Part shown: one piece after another, positions 14,019 through 15,837 of the stretch
Position numbering within the stretch: position 1 is the first letter of the stretch
How the letters are laid out: every line of letters starts with the position of its first letter
Source of the DNA: Peptococcaceae bacterium
GTDB lineage: Bacteria; Bacillota; DSM-521; Neomoorellales; Neomoorellaceae
Assembly: GCA_003509545.1 (NCBI GenBank)
Contig: DOLC01000131.1
Span: forward strand, 1-15,837
DNA: 15,837 bases
Reading direction: 5' to 3'
Notes under the pieces: model-generated
The model's database searches: none
What the model was told of the DNA's origin: nothing
What the model saw: the letters and a program-made list of their open reading frames with translations, nothing else
Program-made: the position numbers and the translations under genes

Positions 14019-14663
14019 TCATTTCCCCTCGAGGAAGGGTCGGTAATTGCTGTACCACCCTGCAGGCAAACCCACTTCACGACACACCTCATAATATTCC
14101 CTTATAGCCTGCCGTACTGAACCCGGTCGGGCCTTCCTGGCAATGCGGTCAATCTCTGCCCAGGCATAGTCATACTCTCCCACTATAATGGCCCCATAAT
14201 GCAGCCTGCTCTTGTGCTGCCGTAGAAGGCTAAGGAACCGTTTTCTGAGCTGCTCCTCAGGCTTGCATATGGGGCACTCTTCATGGTAAAGGGCCACATG
14301 CTTCTTACAGGCTTTAAATGGCCGCCTTACACCATGCATAAAGGCCAGTGTAAGTTCAGCCATAGCAGCCTCCAACTCATCCGCAGCCCTTACATGCCAC
14401 CCGAAGGCGTTAGCACGGGGTAACTTAGCATAAAAAGGCAGCACTTGCAGCCTGTTCCACACAACCCAAAGCTCGGAGCAACTGCCGTTCAGGTAGGCTT
14501 CTAGCTCTATATCCTCCCTTCGGGGCAGTGCTTCTACTTTCTTCCTCCCCCTGCCGGCAGCCAGGAAAAAGGCCAGGACGCATAAGGGCATGAGATAGCG
14601 GCCGGTCTCCTCTTCATCCGCCAGCCCAAGCCTTTTCACGAGGGGGGAAGGGCCTTCCTGCAT
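14019..14663 (-). CDS. Hypothetical protein with Cys/His cluster
   Basis: A 214-residue basic protein that I do not recognise. A cluster 'CKKHVALYHEECPIC' (Cys119, His122, His127, Cys130, Cys133) could bind zinc. Upstream is a Trp/Pro-rich helical segment ('ELWVVWNRLQVLPFYAKLP'), and downstream a Lys/Arg-rich helix followed by 'AWAEIDRIARKARPGSVRQAIREYYE'. An N-terminal hydrophobic stretch (about 24-36) is too short for a confident membrane anchor. The ATG at 14663 lacks a ribosome site, and its 5' end overlaps the primase remnant on the other strand, so the true start may be a GTG near 14639. The neighbourhood suggests a mobile-element accessory gene, possibly a DNA-binding protein. Coding status is moderately likely. 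Confidence 0.45.
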   Translation of the reverse strand: MQEGPSPLVKRLGLADEEETGRYLMPLCVLAFFLAAGRGRKKVEALPRREDIELEAYLNGSCSELWVVWNRLQVLPFYAKLPRANAFGWHVRAADELEAAMAELTLAFMHGVRRPFKACKKHVALYHEECPICKPEEQLRKRFLSLLRQHKSRLHYGAIIVGEYDYAWAEIDRIARKARPGSVRQAIREYYEVCREVGLPAGWYSNYRPFLEGK

Positions 14664-14690
14664 GAAGCTGTTTACGAGCGGGACGGCGAA

Positions 14691-15674
14691 ATGGCCCAGC
14701 CCTACATGTCTCCACCTGTGGTGAAGCAGGCCATATCAAAGGGCGAGCACATCTTCGTTGTTGAGGGTGAAAAATGCGCCCATGCTTTGGAACAACTGGG
14801 GCTTGTTGCCACGACAAACCCGTTCGGAACTGGCAAGCGGCGAGACGCGTTTTCCGAGGAAGCCCGGCAGGTGCCGAGCCTGTATATTGCCCTGGAAGAT
14901 TAACCCAGCCGCTTAAAGGGTCGCATCGCGCAGGCCGGGTTGCCCACTCCGCTAGAAGGCTTTATCACGACTACATTCCCGTGCATGCCCGCTGCCCTTG
15001 AACAGCTCGACCGCCTCATAGAGCGCTACGGGTTGAAGCTCGTGATTATCGACACGTGGGCCAGATTCAAGCCCGCCAGGCGAGGCAAATCGGTTGACAT
15101 CTATGCCCAGGACTACCACGAACTGGCAGCATTAAAACGGCTGCTCGACGCATACGGCGTGGCCGGCTTGGTGGTCCACCATTTTAACAAATCGCGTGAC
15201 GGCGAGCACTGGTCAGACCGCATCCTGGGTACCACGGGGGTAACAGGAAGTCCCGATACCTTACTGGCGCTCACCCGCACCCCCGAGGGCGCGGCGCTCC
15301 TCCGAGCTGTCGGGCGGGACGTAAGTGAGAGGGAGCTGGCCTTGAAATTTGAGAACTTTCGTTGGCGCATCGTGGGCGAGGCGGCGGAAGTTCGCCTGAG
15401 CGAATCGCGAAGGGAAATACTAGAGGCGCTGCGCCTTCTGGGTGGTGCCGCACCGCAGGAGCTTGCTGATTATACTGGGAAGCCTGGTGGTACTATCCGG
15501 CGGCTGCTCATGGGCCTGCGTCGGGATGGCCACGTCGCGCGGCTTGGGGGCCGCTACTTTGTTGTGGACGAGCTGGTTATCAAGCACGAAGGGAAGTTGG
15601 TGGAAAGTACCGCTGTCGCCTGTGCGGGGCTTGCCGATCCAGAGCAGAATATCGCCGTGTTTGAAGCGCGGTAA
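14691..15674 (+). pseudogene. Decayed TOPRIM primase / RepA-like helicase remnant
   Basis: The first part (14691-14903) encodes a TOPRIM primase fragment: 'GEHIFVVEGEKCAHALEQLGLVATTNP' with the catalytic-type Glu. The frame then meets TAA at 14901-14903 right after 'LYIALED'. The same frame continues as 'PSRLKGRI' and on to 15674. This is the C-terminal half of an AAA_25/RepA hexameric helicase, with Walker B 'LVIIDTWARF', 'GLVVHHFNKSRDGEHWSDRILGTTGV' and a C-terminal winged helix. 'LYIALED.PSRLK' is itself RepA-like, so the stop replaces one residue (S or N is usual there). The Walker A (P-loop) region expected between TOPRIM and LYIALED is missing, so a deletion has joined the two. The full protein would have been a plasmid, phage or integrative-element primase-helicase. 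An intact shorter protein (14940-15674, 244 aa) could still be made, but it lacks ATPase activity. Confidence 0.8.
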
Positions 15675-15783
15675 ACAGGCTCCCAATCCCTCAAGGCAGC
15701 CGGTATAGGGCGACGGCTTGAGCTTTTCGAGCAGGGTCCAACCAACAGTTGCCTCCTTTCCTAATCAATGCCATACTTAAATC
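15675..15783. other. Gap with no recognisable gene
   Basis: About 110 bases between the helicase remnant and the edge gene show no clear terminator or promoter. The sequence turns AT-rich after 15750. Confidence 0.4.
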
Positions 15784-15837
15784 ATGAAACATGAATTAGA
15801 GGAACACTACCCGTTACGCAAAGCAGCAGAAATACTG
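15784..15837 (+). CDS. Partial helix-turn-helix (excisionase-like) protein
   Basis: Eighteen codons from ATG 15784 to the window edge read MKHELEEHYPLRKAAEIL, with no stop. 'YPLRKAAEIL' resembles the first helix of MerR/excisionase-type DNA-binding domains (Y.v.eAAeiLgv). No strong ribosome site is visible before the ATG. The position next to an element remnant fits an excisionase or small regulator. Too short for certainty. Confidence 0.4.
   Translation, partial: MKHELEEHYPLRKAAEIL

Noticed and set aside
13729..14092. Minus-strand reading frames spanning tRNA-Leu
   Set aside because: They run through the tRNA gene and its flank and show no family resemblance.
1..15837. CRISPR array or tandem repeats
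   Set aside because: I saw no regularly spaced direct repeats of the expected length.

Overview
The window looks like chromosome of an endospore-forming, probably anaerobic and possibly thermophilic member of the Clostridia (Moorella/Desulfofundulus-like; this placement is inference). The signs are a DUF1657 protein, a CotF-type spore-coat protein, a Gmad2-domain lipoprotein, strong GGAGG ribosome sites, and frequent GTG and TTG starts. No 16S gene or other taxonomic marker is present.

Region 1 (1-1287) holds a small DUF1657 gene on the plus strand that converges, across a GC-rich hairpin, on a minus-strand lipoprotein with PrcB-like and Gmad2-like domains.

Region 2 (1358-11367) is the heart of the window. 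Ten genes lie on the minus strand. Nine form a tightly packed catabolic operon, read from 11367 down to 2384: a NadC-like protein, a molybdopterin-binding-domain protein, 2-keto-4-pentenoate hydratase, acylating acetaldehyde dehydrogenase, 4-hydroxy-2-oxovalerate aldolase, a 2x[4Fe-4S] plus BFD-type [2Fe-2S] protein, a large possibly LarA-like protein, a BenE-type aromatic-acid transporter and a metal-ligand-less M24 (creatinase-fold) protein. A rho-independent terminator follows, then a divergent-in-function but co-oriented IclR regulator with its own leader. The hydratase, aldolase and dehydrogenase are the lower half of aromatic meta-cleavage: 2-oxopent-4-enoate to 4-hydroxy-2-oxovalerate, then to pyruvate plus acetaldehyde, then acetyl-CoA. 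Yet the window has no ring-cleavage oxygenase. The upper half may instead be carried out by the unusual enzymes encoded alongside. Two of these (NadC-like and M24-like) have lost the residues that define their parent families. The leaders of the iclR gene and of the operon share two sequence blocks that look like a common regulator/promoter signature.

Region 3 (11549-13895) holds a 5'-truncated cotF-like gene abutting a full-length group II intron (11923-13804, probably class C). The intron's reverse transcriptase/maturase carries a one-base frameshift. Only two bases separate the intron from a tRNA-Leu(UAA) gene. The missing cotF 5' end is not on the far side of the intron, which points to rearrangement.

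Region 4 (13896-15837) looks like decayed mobile-element DNA. It has an unrecognised protein with a Cys/His cluster, a primase-helicase remnant (TOPRIM piece fused to the C-terminal half of a RepA/AAA_25 helicase, with an in-frame stop), and the start of a possible excisionase-like helix-turn-helix gene running off the edge.
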